Origin: Narthecium ossifragum
Lineage: Eukaryota > Streptophyta > Magnoliopsida > Dioscoreales > Nartheciaceae
DNA length: 64,000 nt
NCBI GenBank assembly: GCA_963920575.1
Contig: OY986974.1
Location: 4,283,281-4,347,280, forward strand
Reading direction: 5' to 3'
Shown here: in pieces, positions 47,903 to 59,270 of the stretch
Numbering within the stretch: the stretch's first letter is position 1
Layout: every line of letters begins with the position of its first letter
The notes under the pieces: model-generated
Told to the model about the DNA's origin: nothing
Seen by the model: only the letters and a program-made list of their open reading frames with translations
Databases searched by the model: none
Translations under genes and position numbers: made by a program

Positions 47903-47929
47903 CCAAAAAAAAAAAAAAAAAAAAAAAAA
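47903..47929. repeat. Poly-A tract
   Basis: About 25 consecutive adenines following a C-rich run, in the left part of the MULE. Possibly the scar of a retroposed sequence or simple expansion. Confidence 0.6.
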
Positions 47930-48609
47930 TCTTATCCCAACAAACCTTCAGGCATCCAAAAAGAGCTCGTGACGGTTCAAGCTTGTCTATTGAAGCCGTC
48001 CTGAGCGGTTAGATACAATGTATCTTAGGGATGTTTTGTTTTATCTTAGGATTCTTCACGTTTAATTGCCCCCTTTTGGATGTTTTGGCTTTTACATCTT
48101 GTTTTGTGTTATATTTGTACTACTTTTATGATAGTGGAGACGCGATGTATACTCTAGGGGAATTGTTTATATGCCATTGCATTGTCAATATCATGAATTG
48201 CTAACTGTGGACCAGTAATCCTGTTGGGAGACCAGGAAACCAGGGGAGGATTTAAAATTTAATTTTGGGGGGCTAGGGGACCATTAAAGTGTATTATAGT
48301 ACATATTTTATAGCGCTATTAAGACTGTTGCCACATTAGTTGTTCTTTTGTTAGCTGTATGTGGTTTTTTAAGTTATGCCTTAAATTAGCAGCTAATATT
48401 TCAGTGTTGTAATACATGCTACGCTAAATCATGGTAGTTGTATTATAGTAGCATGTAGCTACATTACATTTCTTTTGTTAGTTGCATGTGGTTTTTCAAT
48501 TTTTTTCTTGCTACATGAGTTGTTTTTTTGTTACCTATATGTGGTTTTTGCTAGCTACAAGTGTTGTGTTATTGCTAATTGTTTACTACATGTGGTGCAT
48601 TGCCATGTG

Positions 48610-51514
48610 TAGTGATGGCAACGGGACGGATCGGAGCGGATATTGGAAATACCATACCCGTCCCCGCACTCCTCCGCCCATACCATAACCGCTTCGTCCC
48701 CGCGCGGATAATGGGGATCGCAGACCATAACCATCCCCGCGAGTACGCGGATATTACCCGCAATCCGCGGTTACCCGCTGTGAGGACCGCCCCTCTTTTC
48801 CCTTGGCTTGTTGTTGACCCCAAGGGCAATTTGGGAAATTGCGCCTTGGCGGTCGTTTCACACTGGGTGTGCACACACAGACCTTGGTTGATGCTTGTGT
48901 TTGACTAGAAAGGTTAGGTGGACCCGGGGTCGGAAGTTCTGGGCTTGGGCCTGAGTCTCAGCCCAAGGTTGCCGTTCCGGGCAAGGGAGATCGATCTGCA
49001 TGGCATGGAGATCGATCTCTCTGTGCCTGGAAGTCGTTGGCGGTGGCGTTCGAAGGACGGCCACGGCGATGGCCGTCGCTTCCCCTGTCAGGGGAGGGAA
49101 GACTTTCCCTCCCCTCCCCCAGCTTTTCCCCGCCTTCTCCGGCTTTCCCCGGCCTTATCCCCTTCTCCCCTTCTTCTTTTCCTTCTCTTCTTCTTCCTTC
49201 TTTCCCCGGAGCTCTGTTTCTTTCCCTTGGCCGGCTGAGCTTTTCTTCGCCGTTCTTCCTCCTCCGGCCACCTTTCCTGGAGCTTGAAGGCTTGTTGGGT
49301 TCGTGGCGAGGCGAGGAAGGTCCTAGGCTAGGCCTCGTGGATCGAAGCTGCGTTGTAAAGGTAGGGTTCTTACTCAAAGACTCTGGTTGCTTTTGAGGGT
49401 TGAAACCCGGTTTTGATTTCGATAGATCTTCTTGTGGAGTTGATGTTTTCCGGTTTTGAAGCCTTGAGGAGCTTCGTGGCACTTGGATCTACCAGCCCAC
49501 CTAGTTTGGTGAGGTGTGGTTGAGGTCTCCGGCGGTATTCTTCGCCGTCCGGCCGCCGGAGAACCCAGTCAAGATCGATCTCATGGGATGAGATCGATCA
49601 TGTTTGGGGTGGCACGCCCCGCCCGAGCGAGAGCGATCTCCCTGGGAGGGAGATCGATCTCGTGGTGGGCGGCGTCGGTACGTCAAGGGTCACATACAAG
49701 ATCGATCTTCATATGGGTGGAGATCGATCTCGTTGGGGTGACCAGGACGGGTGCTTCTAGCCTCGAAGAAGATCAATCTCGCTACTATAGGAGATCGATC
49801 TCTTTCGGTGCAGAGAGGGTTTTTACTTGCTTTAAGTGATGTTTTGCCCGCGGGGCTTCGCCTGCAAGTGGTTTTGACGGTTTTGCCCTCGGGGCTTAAC
49901 GTGTTACCTATCTTGCTTATTGTTTACTGCTTTGTGGTTAACCGAGGGAGTAATGAACCCTCGGGAATGTTTAGTATAAATGGGCCATGGGTTATGCCCT
50001 ATATCGCTTTGTGGTGAACCGAAGGAGTCATGACCCTCGGGAGTGTTAGTGTAAATGGGCCGAAGGTGTGCCCTTGTTGTGATGTTTGTTACTGCTTTAT
50101 ATTTATCCTGCCCTGCTTCCTGTGCATTAGACATGCTAGGTTTTATTGGGTGGGGTTGACCCGTGGACTTCGGTGATCAAAGGCTAGGTGGTGGATACTG
50201 TTACCCCGACTCGTGTCCCCATGCTGCTGTCCAGTATGGATGAGGGTGTCCTACAGGTATCGTCTGCCCCACCCTGTGTCAGGGACCGTAGGAGGTAGTC
50301 CAGTCCTCGAGCAGTGGCTGTCGGAGGGACGTATGTTGAACAGGAACCCTGGGGGGGGAGGGACATCGATGGGATCGATGGAGGAGGCTAGACTTAGCTT
50401 TGGTCGGGAGTTAGGGGTCGTGCTGGCTCTGTTGCTTGGAGTACTGAGAGATGGTAGTCTTAACCACGGTCGTTCCGCCAAGTGTGGAGATCCCGTTTGG
50501 AGAAGGGTGTCCTACTAGTAGCGTCATGTCCACCCTGTGTCAGGGATTGTCGGAGTTGCCCACCCCTGAGCAGCGGTTGTCGGAGGGGCGTACTTGGGAC
50601 AGGAGCCCTTCGGGTTATTGACGGGATTTATGGGATCCTTGACAAGCCTCAGTACTTGGCTTCAGAGTTGGTTCGTTTAGATTTGCCTTCTTAGCGAGAG
50701 TGGTAGAGTAGGACCCTGCTGAGCTGTTGCTCATTCCTACTTGGACTGTGTTGTTTGCAGGTGCAGGTCCCCGCTCCTCTCCGGTGCTTCCTCCTCGGTC
50801 GTCCCGTGGCAGCGCGCCGACTCCTGGCCATGTCTGAGGGTCAGGAGGGGTTTGTTTGTGCCTTCGCGTAGACCCCGGTGGGTGTCGTAGCTCTTTTTGG
50901 GGACTGTGTTGATCCCTTGTAAAACTTGTTGTACTAGAACCCTTGTGTAACTCTGTTATATCTGTTTTGTAATAGATATTAATAGAAGTTGTTGAGTTTG
51001 CTTCCGCCTTGTTCCTGTTGTCAGCTGTTTCCGCTAGCTGTGTTAGTCTCAACTGTTTCAGCCAGTTGAGGCTAGTAGTTGTAGGTTTTCCCAACCTCGT
51101 GTCCCGGGCCGGTTTGGGGTCTGCGGGTCGGGGCGCGACACCCGCAATCCGCGGTTATCCGCAAAACCTAAAAAAATCATTCAATTAGCATTAAGCCTCT
51201 AAAATCTAAATCTAAATCCACCAAACTATCATCAACATTCGGTCTCTAAAATCTAGATCCACCAAACACTCATCAACAATTAGTCTTTATTAGAGTATTA
51301 TTACAAAAATAGACTCTTTAAAATTCACCAAACCAACATTTAGTGGCGGGGCGGGGCGGATATTACCCAATACCATAATCCGCCCCGTACCTGCGCGGAT
51401 TTTAAATTTGTAAACCATACCCGTATCCACGGGTAAAAAATCTATACCATACCCGTCCCCATCGGTGTGGATCGGGTCGGTTATCCAGCGGGGCGATCAA
51501 TTTTGCCATCCCTA
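48610..51514. mobile_element. hAT element with perfect 8-bp target duplication, split by a solo LTR
   Basis: It starts TAGTGATGGCAACGGGACGG and ends CGATCAATTTTGCCATCCCTA, with GCCATGTG at both flanks (48602-48609 and 51515-51522). The interior outside the LTR is a GC-rich array of CGGAT/ATCCGC and CCATACC motifs in both senses, the same design as the GGGTCG hAT elements but a different family. Excluding the nested LTR it is about 540 bases, without transposase. Confidence 0.88.
48779..51140. mobile_element. 2.36-kb solo LTR nested in the hAT element (probably Gypsy)
   Basis: It begins TGTGAGGACCGCCCCTC and ends GGGTCGGGGCGCGACA, with CCCGC duplicated at both sides (48774-48778 and 51141-51145); on both sides the hAT sequence CCCGCAATCCGCGGTTA is present. 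The length (over 2 kb) suggests a Gypsy lineage with long LTRs such as Tekay/Del, but no internal protein domain remains to prove it. It contains an AGATCGATCT-rich zone (48985-49805), an 80-base tandem duplication (about 49935-50075) and a 115-base duplication (about 50238-50352 and 50495-50612). The ORFs 48958-49482, 49516-49839 and 50615-51094 lie in LTR DNA and are not genes. Confidence 0.85.
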
Positions 51515-51605
51515 GCCATGTGTGTGTTTTTAAGTTATGTGTTTTTTATTATATTCTATTTGTTCTTAAGTTATGTGTTATTAAGTTATGTGCAATGCTG
51601 CTTTC

Positions 51606-54460
51606 ATGATGGATTCTGGAGGACCATTTGACATCCACATCCATCACGGGTCAAGTAGTTTTTGGAGACCGAACAATTAAATATGTAGGAGGCAATGTAG
51701 ATGTATTTGGGAAATGTTGCCATGGCACACTTGGTATTCTAGAGTTTAAGGATATGATGCAGCAGTTGGGATACTCTACATATATAAGGTTCTAGTATGT
51801 GGTTCCAGGGGCAATGATGGATATGGGGATTTGGTCATTGATGACTGACAACGAATTTTTGGAGATGGTAAAACTAGCAAGCGCTGCTGGTGAGATTGAT
51901 GTCTATTCAGAGCATGATGTAGTAGAGGGACATGTTGCTATCTCTAACAAAGATCTTGAAAGATAGATGGAGAAAATCAAGAGAGGTGTAAGTGGAAGTG
52001 GTGGGGCCAGTGATGCAATTTAGCTTGGCTCTGACTCTGAGTCTGACTATGACTCTTATGAAGATAGCTCAGATAATGAAGCAGCCAAGTATGATCGTCT
52101 TGTTGAGCATAACAATGTTGATGATGATGAAGACATTGACTATGCTCCCTTTCTTTGAGGAAACCATGGTACTAACTTAGGAGAGGAAAATGTTGGTCAT
52201 GATTTAGGGGATGAGGGTCATGATGAAGGGGATGCGGGTCATGAGAGGAGAGATACAAATGATGGTGCCAAGAAAGGGAAGGATGGTGCCAGGAAAGGGA
52301 AGGTTGTTCTTGATAAAGAATACTATATGAATGAGGCAGATGTTGAGGACAATAATTTTGAATACCTAGATAGTGATGATCTTCTGAGTCTGTGTAACTC
52401 TGATGAATATGCTATCACTTCCTACCCTACCTTCAACAAGGACACATATATGAGAGGTGATATAAAGCCACTTGTTGCGACCAAGTTTCCATCTCCATAA
52501 GTTTTCAAGGATTAACTTAGGGAATATTGAATCAGAGGAGGTACAACATCATCTTCGCAAAGAACAATCAAGAACATGTGACAACATTATGTGAAAAGGG
52601 TTGTGCTTGGAGGATCCATCCCTCCAAAATGCAAAACCAAAAAACTTTCCGGATCAAGACATTGAGGGGCCAACATAACTGTATCATGAGTTACAGAAAT
52701 CCTCTTGTAAACTCAACCTGGCTCTCAAAGAAGTATGTTGATGACTTCAGACTAGATCCTGACATAAGGTGTCCATGCTACTAACAAAGATCAAGAGAGA
52801 CTATGGACAAGAAATATCAAGAAGTCAGGGATTCAATGTTAGGAAGAAAACAAGGGATCTCATACAGGGTAGCTTCGCATAACAGTGTGCAAAGGATGAG
52901 AGATTACTACCATGAGCTAATAAGAAGTAATCCAGGGACCGCAGCTGTAGTTAAGGCAAATAGGTCTGTTGATGGGTCCCACTAAGTGTTTGAGAGAGTG
53001 TATATATGTTTTCAATCATGCAAGCTGGGATTTCTGAATGGTTGTAGGCGTTTGATTGGCCTGAATGGCTGCTACTTGAAAGGACCAATGAGTGGCCAAC
53101 TTCTTATAGTTGTAGGGAGGAATGGGAATGCCCATATGTTCTCCATATGCTATGCAGTGGTTAAGGTTGAGAATATGGATACATGGACCTGGTTTCTAGA
53201 GCTGCTTTTGTCTGATGTTGGATCTGTCCATGAGAAGAGGTAGACATCCATCACTGATCAATAGAAGGTGAGCTTCTTTTTATGCTACTTTATTCTATAT
53301 GCTTAGTCTGTTTACTTTATTACACAGTAGCATGTAGCTATGTTATAGTAGTTGTGTTATAGTAGCATGTGGTTTTTTAAAGTTAAGCCTTAATAGCATG
53401 TAGTTGTGCTATGCTAGATCATGGTAGTTGTGTTATAGTATCATTGTACATGTTATGCTTTTATACGCTTCTATGCTTCTATATGTTTGCAATAACACCT
53501 TGTTTTGTGAGGTTGTAGGGACTTATTCTAGCAATGCAAGACCTAATGCTTGGAGTGGACGATAGATTCCGTGTCATGCATCTATATGCCAACTTCAACA
53601 ATGTACACAAAGGTCTGATATTGAAGCATATAATGTGGGATGCAGCACAGGCCACTATCAAGGAATACTTTGACAATATTATGTTGGAGATGAAGATTAT
53701 AGATCCAAAAACATTTGATTATTTTACCAAATTGACACCCACATGGTGGTGCTTTTGAGTTCTACCCAAAATGTAACATGTTATCCAATAACATGTCGGA
53801 GGCATTCAACAAGTTCATTCTAGATGCTAGAAAGAAGCCACTGATTACAATATTGGAGGAGATTAGGATAAAGATGATAATAAGGATAAGGGTCAATACG
53901 GAACAGATGCAAGCTCTTGATAAAGATATATGCCCTGAGATTCGGAAGAAGATAGAGGATACCAAATTTGACACTAGACACTGGACCCCTTTACTAGCAA
54001 ATCCAGATGAGTTTGAGGTGACCTATTTTGATGACAAGTTTATTGTCAACTTAGCTGAGAAGAGTTGTAGCTGCAGAAAGTGGAAGTTGATACGACTTCC
54101 ATGTGCACATGCCAATGCATATATCTGATACGCAAGGAGGAAGCATGAGAACTATGTACATCCATGGTGCAGCAAGAAGACCTATTTGCAGGCATACCAG
54201 CACATCATTAGACCTGTGAATGGGCCCAAGCTTTGGATGAGGGTTAGGTATGATACCATAGAACCCCCAGCCTATAAGGAAAAATCTTGAAGGCCCAAGA
54301 AGCTAAGAAGAAGGGGTCTAGATGATGAGGAGCCAAGCAGTCATAGAGTAAAGAGGAGGCATACAACTCTGAAGTGCACAAATTGCTAGGAGTAGGGGCA
54401 CAACAAGAGGACATGCACCAAACCTCCATGCCCCAAGCATACCAAATCACCAACATAATC
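51606..54460 (+). pseudogene. MuDR (Mutator-like) transposase pseudogene
   Basis: In order: the MUDRA N-terminal region FDIHIHHGSS, then after a one-base frameshift VFGDRTIKYVGGNVDVFG; an acidic linker; the MuDR DNA-binding domain (CEKGCAWRIHPSKMQNQKTF, IKTLRGQHNC); the MULE catalytic domain (GCRRLIGLNGCYLKGPMSGQ, AYAVV-like YAVVKVENMDTWTWFLELL); after an intron near 53270-53518, HLYANFNNVHKG and NNMSEAFNKFILDARKKP; and a SWIM zinc finger CSCRKWKLIRLPCAHANA at about 54070-54120, then KCTNC-type knuckle remnants. Several in-frame stops and frameshifts break it. The first catalytic Asp (GLDGC in active copies) reads Asn (GLNGC). It is a dead copy. Confidence 0.9.
53270..53518 (+). other. Conserved intron of the MULE transposase pseudogene
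   Basis: The frame ITDQ.K ends at GTGAGC and resumes after TTGTGAGGTTGTAG with GLILAMQDLMLG, restoring the usual TDQQKGL..A junction of MULE transposases. The intron sequence shares the TAGTAGCATGTAGCTA repeats seen at 48430-48465. Confidence 0.6.
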
Positions 54461-54958
54461 TAGATTCAGGGCACATCCAAATTTTGGATCCAAAGAAAGA
54501 GATGGTGGGACCAGTATACCACCTCCAGAGTATGGACGACATGCTGGCAAAGCTAAAGCACCACCATAGTTCAAGGTAATGTAACTTGCCATATTATTTA
54601 TACCACTTATTATACCTAGATACTACTTATTGTATATGAATTACACAGGCCATGACCAGTGCTAGTGGGGAGCCAGTAAGACCAAGAGGGAGAGGCAAGG
54701 GTCAGGTATACACTGTGACTTGTGTTTCTGTTGACTAGCTATTATGTAATTTGTTTGATTATTAAGCATGGCATGTGAACTCCACAGGATGTGGGACCTA
54801 TATGAGGGGGCAGGGGTTAGGTATTGAGAGCTGGATCTGTTGATGAACCTATTCTTGCTGCATGGTGAATATAGTAATATTTTTTCAACTCTTCAGTAGG
54901 AATTGTTTTTCAAACCAAATCTTATTCTTTTTTTAACTGGTGATGCCACCTTTACAAC

Positions 54959-55327
54959 ATGTCCACAACCACCAAGCAACTAGTATGGAAGACAACCATG
55001 GATCCCTGGGGTGTAGCAAGATATGCAGTGGGAGGAGGAAGATGGCATGAGATAGGAGGAGGAAGACGAGGGGCAACATCAACATCAATGGGAGGAAGAG
55101 GAAGAGAAGTGGTTGCTGGGAGAGCAGCAACAACACCAGTGGGAGAAAGAGGTGCAGGAAGAGCCACAACCCCATTGGCAAGGGGAGGTGTAACTGGAGG
55201 AGCAATAGGAGCAAGAGCACCAAGTGCACTAGGACTGAGGGAAGGAAGAGCAAGGGGAGCAAAGAGAGCATCAACTTTCAATCAAATAGGTGTATTGCCA
55301 AGTTATAACCCAACAACATCTAGCTAG
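54959..55327 (+). pseudogene. Gly/Arg-rich downstream frame of the MULE
   Basis: A 122-residue open frame rich in Gly, Arg, Ala and Thr (GGGRRGATSTSMGGRGREVV) lies 500 bases 3' of the transposase zinc finger. Plant MULE transposases often have a low-complexity GRG-rich C-terminus, so it may be the exon encoding that tail, or a chance frame in repetitive DNA. Confidence 0.35.
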
Positions 55328-55329
55328 GG

Positions 55330-56205
55330 TTGGATTCTAGTTCAACCATACTCCTACATACCTGGACCAGTCAACCATCACCCTCATAGCCCCAAGGTCC
55401 ACACCCCCAAGGTGAATGGTCCCAGGTTTATGACCATGAAAGCAGAGCAGTTAGTGCTCCTTTCAGGACTCCAAGGGTAGTAGGTACAGCTGGAAGTTCA
55501 CATATGAACTAGCAAGCCAGAAATTGAGGAAACTTCACACAATTGATGATATGTTTGTTTTGTTTAATTTTTGTTGGGACAATCCTTTTTTGTTGTGAGA
55601 ACAGTGTCATGTTGTGGTATTTTTTTGTGTCAACATGATGCAGTGGATGTTATGTTATAACTTGTGAAATGTACATGTATGTTTTGTGACACATACAATT
55701 TAATTTATGTTGTAGTGAATGTTATGCACATGCCTTGTGAAATGTAGATGCATGTTTTCAGTAAATGTTATAAGCTCCTTTTTGTGAAATGTATAACAAC
55801 CATGTTCATGTTATGTGTTTTGTGTTTTTGTCTATGTTGTGGTTTATGTGTAACTGCTAGGTTTGCCGGGTATGTTGAAAATACAGGTTCACACAACTGA
55901 TGATGTGTGTAGCTGCCAAGTTTATCTGTGTTGTGTAGATGCTAGGTTATGTATAGTTGACATGTTTATTATCAATACATCTAAAAATGTTATAAAAGTT
56001 ACGACAACTGATGATGTGTGCAGCTACCAAACCACATTCACTACATCATAAATTACTTAGAACCAAACACATTCACTCCACATCCAAAATGTTACAAGTT
56101 ACAGATAGATAGATGACAACAAAACTAAATGCTGCATCAAGTCAACATTGCAAATATAAGGAGGAGACACAACACAACAACCCTGTGGAAAACAACACTA
56201 AATGT
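55330..56205. other. MULE 3' non-coding region
   Basis: Sequence between the two MULE genes, rich in TGTTATG/TTGTGAAATGTA words that recur loosely (55620-55800), and an imperfect 65-base duplication (AACTAAATGCTGCATCA near 56123 and ACTAAATGTTGCATCA near 56197) ending in AAGGAGGAGACACA. No further gene seen. Confidence 0.45.
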
Positions 56206-56209
56206 TGCA

Positions 56210-56690
56210 TCACGATATTGTAGATACAAGGAGGAGACACATCAACACTATGGAAAACCATAATCTTTTGTTTTTGTTTTCCAATTTCTTCATCTCCAAC
56301 ACCAACCTAAGGTTTTCATCTTCTTTATGCTGGCAGCAAGCTCTCCACAACTGAACTTGAGCCATGTCTTCTGCCTCTTTGGACTTCAATTTCTCCAATT
56401 CAGCTTCCAAAGTTTGCATATTCGCCCTCATTTCAATCCTAGATAAATTCTCACAATTGCAGGCACCCCCGTCTACCCAGATGAAGAAATTACACCCATC
56501 ATACAAGCACTCAAAACTTAGGCACATTTAGATTTCATTGAATGTAGTACAAATGTAGGTTTACAGAAATATAGGTTTACCTTGTAATCTGAACATCCAA
56601 AAAATCTTCTCTAAGGATTACTAGTTGTTTTGAAAGTCCTCAACTTTCTTTTTCGGCCATAGAAGCACATGGGATAGAGTGAAGATGATG
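56210..56690 (-). pseudogene. GRF zinc-finger/coiled-coil gene of the MULE (disabled)
   Basis: Two exons: about 56690-56581 and 56509-56210. Exon 1 gives PMCFYGRKRKLRTFKTTSNP, then a TAG stop where a Gly is expected, then RRFFGCSDYK; exon 2 gives CLYDGCNFFIWVDGGACNCE, completing a GRF-type zinc finger. It continues with a long helical stretch (ANMQTLEAELEKLKSKEAED, LVLEMKKLENKNKR) and a hydrophobic C-terminus (FSIVLMCLLLVSTI), so the layout is GRF finger, coiled coil, membrane anchor. The stop in exon 1 and a doubtful second cysteine mark it as decayed. It is convergent with the transposase. Confidence 0.65.
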
Positions 56691-57319
56691 TCGAATCAGT
56701 GTAAGACATTCTAAGGGTATAAGAGGTGTAAGAAAACTTAAGAAACTTAAGAAAACTTCGTAAATTATATGGTAGTCAAAGTTAGCTTTGTACCTCCGTA
56801 TTGTTTGATAATTACAGATCCTTCTAACCCTTGATGGTTGTAGAAACGCTAAAATCCATTCCTACGGACTCCAATTTCATCTAAGGCATCCAATTTCACC
56901 TTCCGATGACCGATTATTGGAGATCTGACCGTCGCAACCCAAGCTTCTTATCAAGGATAACGAAACCCTAGCCCCCAATTTTGTTGGAGAGTACATGACT
57001 CATGGTAGAGATGAATCGTCTGGTCATGTGCCTAACTTGTGATCATCACTGTTAGTGTGATGGATGATGCATGGACGAGGTACGTATTAAAGCCGGTTCA
57101 AAAATACAACTTTATAGAGTAAGGGGACAAGATAAATATTTGTCTCACGTACCAAATGCATCCTTTAGCCCACCCATTTGGGTAATTTTATATGCACTAC
57201 AATTTTTGTTATGTGCACCGCGCCAAAATATTTTTCATATTACCCACTATACCCTTACAGTTAAATCTCCATACTATCCTTATTTAATAATCCATCTTCA
57301 TAGTTTTAGCCTCCTAAGT

Positions 57320-57545
57320 CTCATTCTGATCTCCAGCCCTCCTCCGGCTCTTCGCCTGTCGCTCTCGTCCACCGCATGGACACCTGCTCCACCTTCCTTG
57401 GCTGCCCCCATCGGAAATCCATCTCGTAGATCCCCAGCTTCGACGACCCCGCCACCGTCAACGCTCGCTTCGACGCATAGTCGAACACCCTCCTCACACA
57501 GTTCTCCATGTGTCGAGTCTGTCGTCGCTCGCCAGCTCTTCTAGA
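57320..57545 (+). pseudogene. Decayed coding remnant, unidentified
   Basis: A plus-strand frame reads MDTCSTFLGCPHRKSIS, stop, IPSFDDPATVNARFDA, stop, SNTLLTQFSM, with coding-like composition around two stops. I do not recognise the family. It may be the 5' part of the gene remnants that follow. Confidence 0.3.
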
Positions 57546-57781
57546 TCAGATGAGAAGATCTTCTCGACACCCATGTGATCGATGAGCTCGCTCTAAGGCA
57601 GCTTCGAAAGTCTATTGTCTTGATAGACGACAAATACGTATCTTGCACTTCTTGAACTTTGCCTAATCGAATTTCTTGCTTTTACTTTGCCTTCTAGGTT
57701 GCTTTGGAAGATTGAATGCTTTACTTTAGCTAACAATTCAATCTTGTGATTGCAGATTATTGATTTTTTTTTAATATGCAG

Positions 57782-58102
57782 GTTGTCAGCTAAGAAGGTT
57801 GAAGATATTCCAGCGCCAAGTAGCAGGCCCATCACGAGTTCATCTTCTGCTGTCAAAAATGTAATTTAAGTAGCCTAGAATATTGATGTGCTAAGCAATT
57901 TATATTTGAGCTCTTGTTTCTTTCAGCTAGATCCTGTGATGCCTTGATAACTGAGGACTGGATAATGATACCTGACCTCTAAATTTTGCAGCCTATGGAA
58001 TCTGAATGGGATGATTTTGGCGACGATGTGTATGCTATTCCCGAAGAAAAAACTGTTCAACCAAAAGATCTTGTTTCATATTCCATCTCATTTCAACGTT
58101 AG
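57782..58102 (+). pseudogene. Two-exon gene fragment, possibly RBBP6/PQT3-like
   Basis: Exon-like segments 57782-57860 and 57992-58102, bordered by good AG acceptors and a GT donor, give KKVEDIPAPSSRPITSSSAVKN followed by PMESEWDDFGDDVYAIPEEK, ending at a stop after SISFQR. The acidic EWDDFGDDVYAIPE signature recalls a linker segment of RBBP6-type (PQT3-like) E3 ubiquitin ligases, but no DWNN, zinc-knuckle or U-box domain is nearby, so this is at most a fragment. Identification is tentative. Confidence 0.35.
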
Positions 58103-58239
58103 TCACCTACAGAGAGTAGTGCTCTAAAGGAGATACTGGGTTCATATTTATAGATTAATGTCTTTTTGCTGGGAGCTTGTACTTGAGATATTTGATTCAT
58201 AGATCATGTAGGCCGGTGCATATTTGATTCTTCTTCCTA

Positions 58240-59270
58240 ACAGCTATGTCGAAATGGTGATGTATTTTCCGTATACATCATGTTGCTTATAACGTGCGCA
58301 TGCACCGATATTTTTATGTGTATGTACCGATATTTTTTTTTTGCGCATGTACAACTATCTGCGAGGAAGCAAATAAAGGATGTTGTCCGATTGATGGGTC
58401 GTAGTGCTGAGCATTTGTTTTGGTGTGAATGTACTTATAACGTGTGAATGTACATTTTTTTTGTGCGCATGTTCATTTGTTTTTTTTGCGATTCACGTGT
58501 CCCCAGGAAAGAAGTTGTGGAGGCAGCAGTGGGAGCGCCAGTTCCATTGCATGTGTGAATCACTCGTGCTCTCAATACAGTGAACTAGGACGAGAGTTTC
58601 AAAACTGGCCGCTAATCATCAATTGTCACGTAATTCTGAAGAAATTTTTCCAAGAATTGGAACAATGGTAGATTGTGCTATGTACCATTTCAGATTAATT
58701 TACTTTTGGTGTTTATGTATCATTTCAGATTGATGTACCTTTGTTAGAGTCGTGTGCGATGAAGAATTATGTACCATTTTGAAATGATGATATATTTTCC
58801 GCGTACATGTTGCTTATAACGTGCGCATGCACCGATATTCTTGTGCGCATGTACCGATATTTTTGTGCACATGCCACCGAATCGATAGTCCACTACCAAT
58901 TCTTCCATCTAGTTTATCGGTAGACCACTACCGTTAGACTAGATCAATGAATCGGTACTGAGATACCGATTGGTTGATAGAGTCCATCGGTATCTCATTA
59001 CCGAACTACACGAAAAAATCAGCGCTCTTTTGAGCATGTACTGATATTTTTGTGCGCATGTACCGATATTTTTGTGCACATGCCACCGAATCGGTAGACC
59101 ACTACCGATAGACTAGATCAATGAATCGGTAGCTCACTGCCGATTGAATTATACCGGTAGTGATATACCGATTGGTTGATAGAGTCCATGGGTATCTCAC
59201 TACCGATATTTGTGTGCGCATGTACTGATATTTTTGTGCGCATGTATTGATATTTCGCTGTATACAAAAT
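58240..59270. repeat. Local duplications with ACCGATATTTTTGTGCGCATGT and CGGTAGACCACTACCGAT motifs
   Basis: A 60-base segment (TTGCTTATAACGTGCGCATGCACCGATATT) occurs near 58280 and again near 58815. The word GTACCGATATTTTTGTGCGC recurs about eight times, and an 80-100 base block with GACTAGATCAATGAATCGGTA occurs twice (about 58885-59010 and 59085-59200). The blocks contain short palindromes (ACCGAT/ATCGGT). No gene; the ORF 58444-58671 is not supported. Confidence 0.65.

Larger units (their letters stand above)
47521..57170. mobile_element. Decayed autonomous MuDR-type Mutator-like element (with nested insertions)
   Basis: About 120-base TIRs: left CTAAAGAATGCATTTGGTA, then TTTTTGAACCGACTTTAATACG near 47608; right the inverse of CTAAAGGATGCATTTGGTA, with TTTTTGAACCGGCTTTAATACG near 57085-57107. 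Borders are accurate to about 10 bases and no exact 9-bp target duplication is kept. The interior holds a MuDR transposase pseudogene on the plus strand, a Gly/Arg-rich downstream frame and a convergent GRF zinc-finger pseudogene. Non-coding repeats such as TAGTAGCATGTAGCTA occur both at 48430-48465 and 53325-53345, tying the two sides of the hAT insertion to one element. Removing the 2.9-kb insertion leaves about 6.7 kb. Confidence 0.8.

Noticed and set aside
48958..49482. 174-residue minus-strand ORF and neighbours
   Set aside because: Inside the solo LTR; basic/Ser-rich composition without a domain, overlapping open frames on the other strand.
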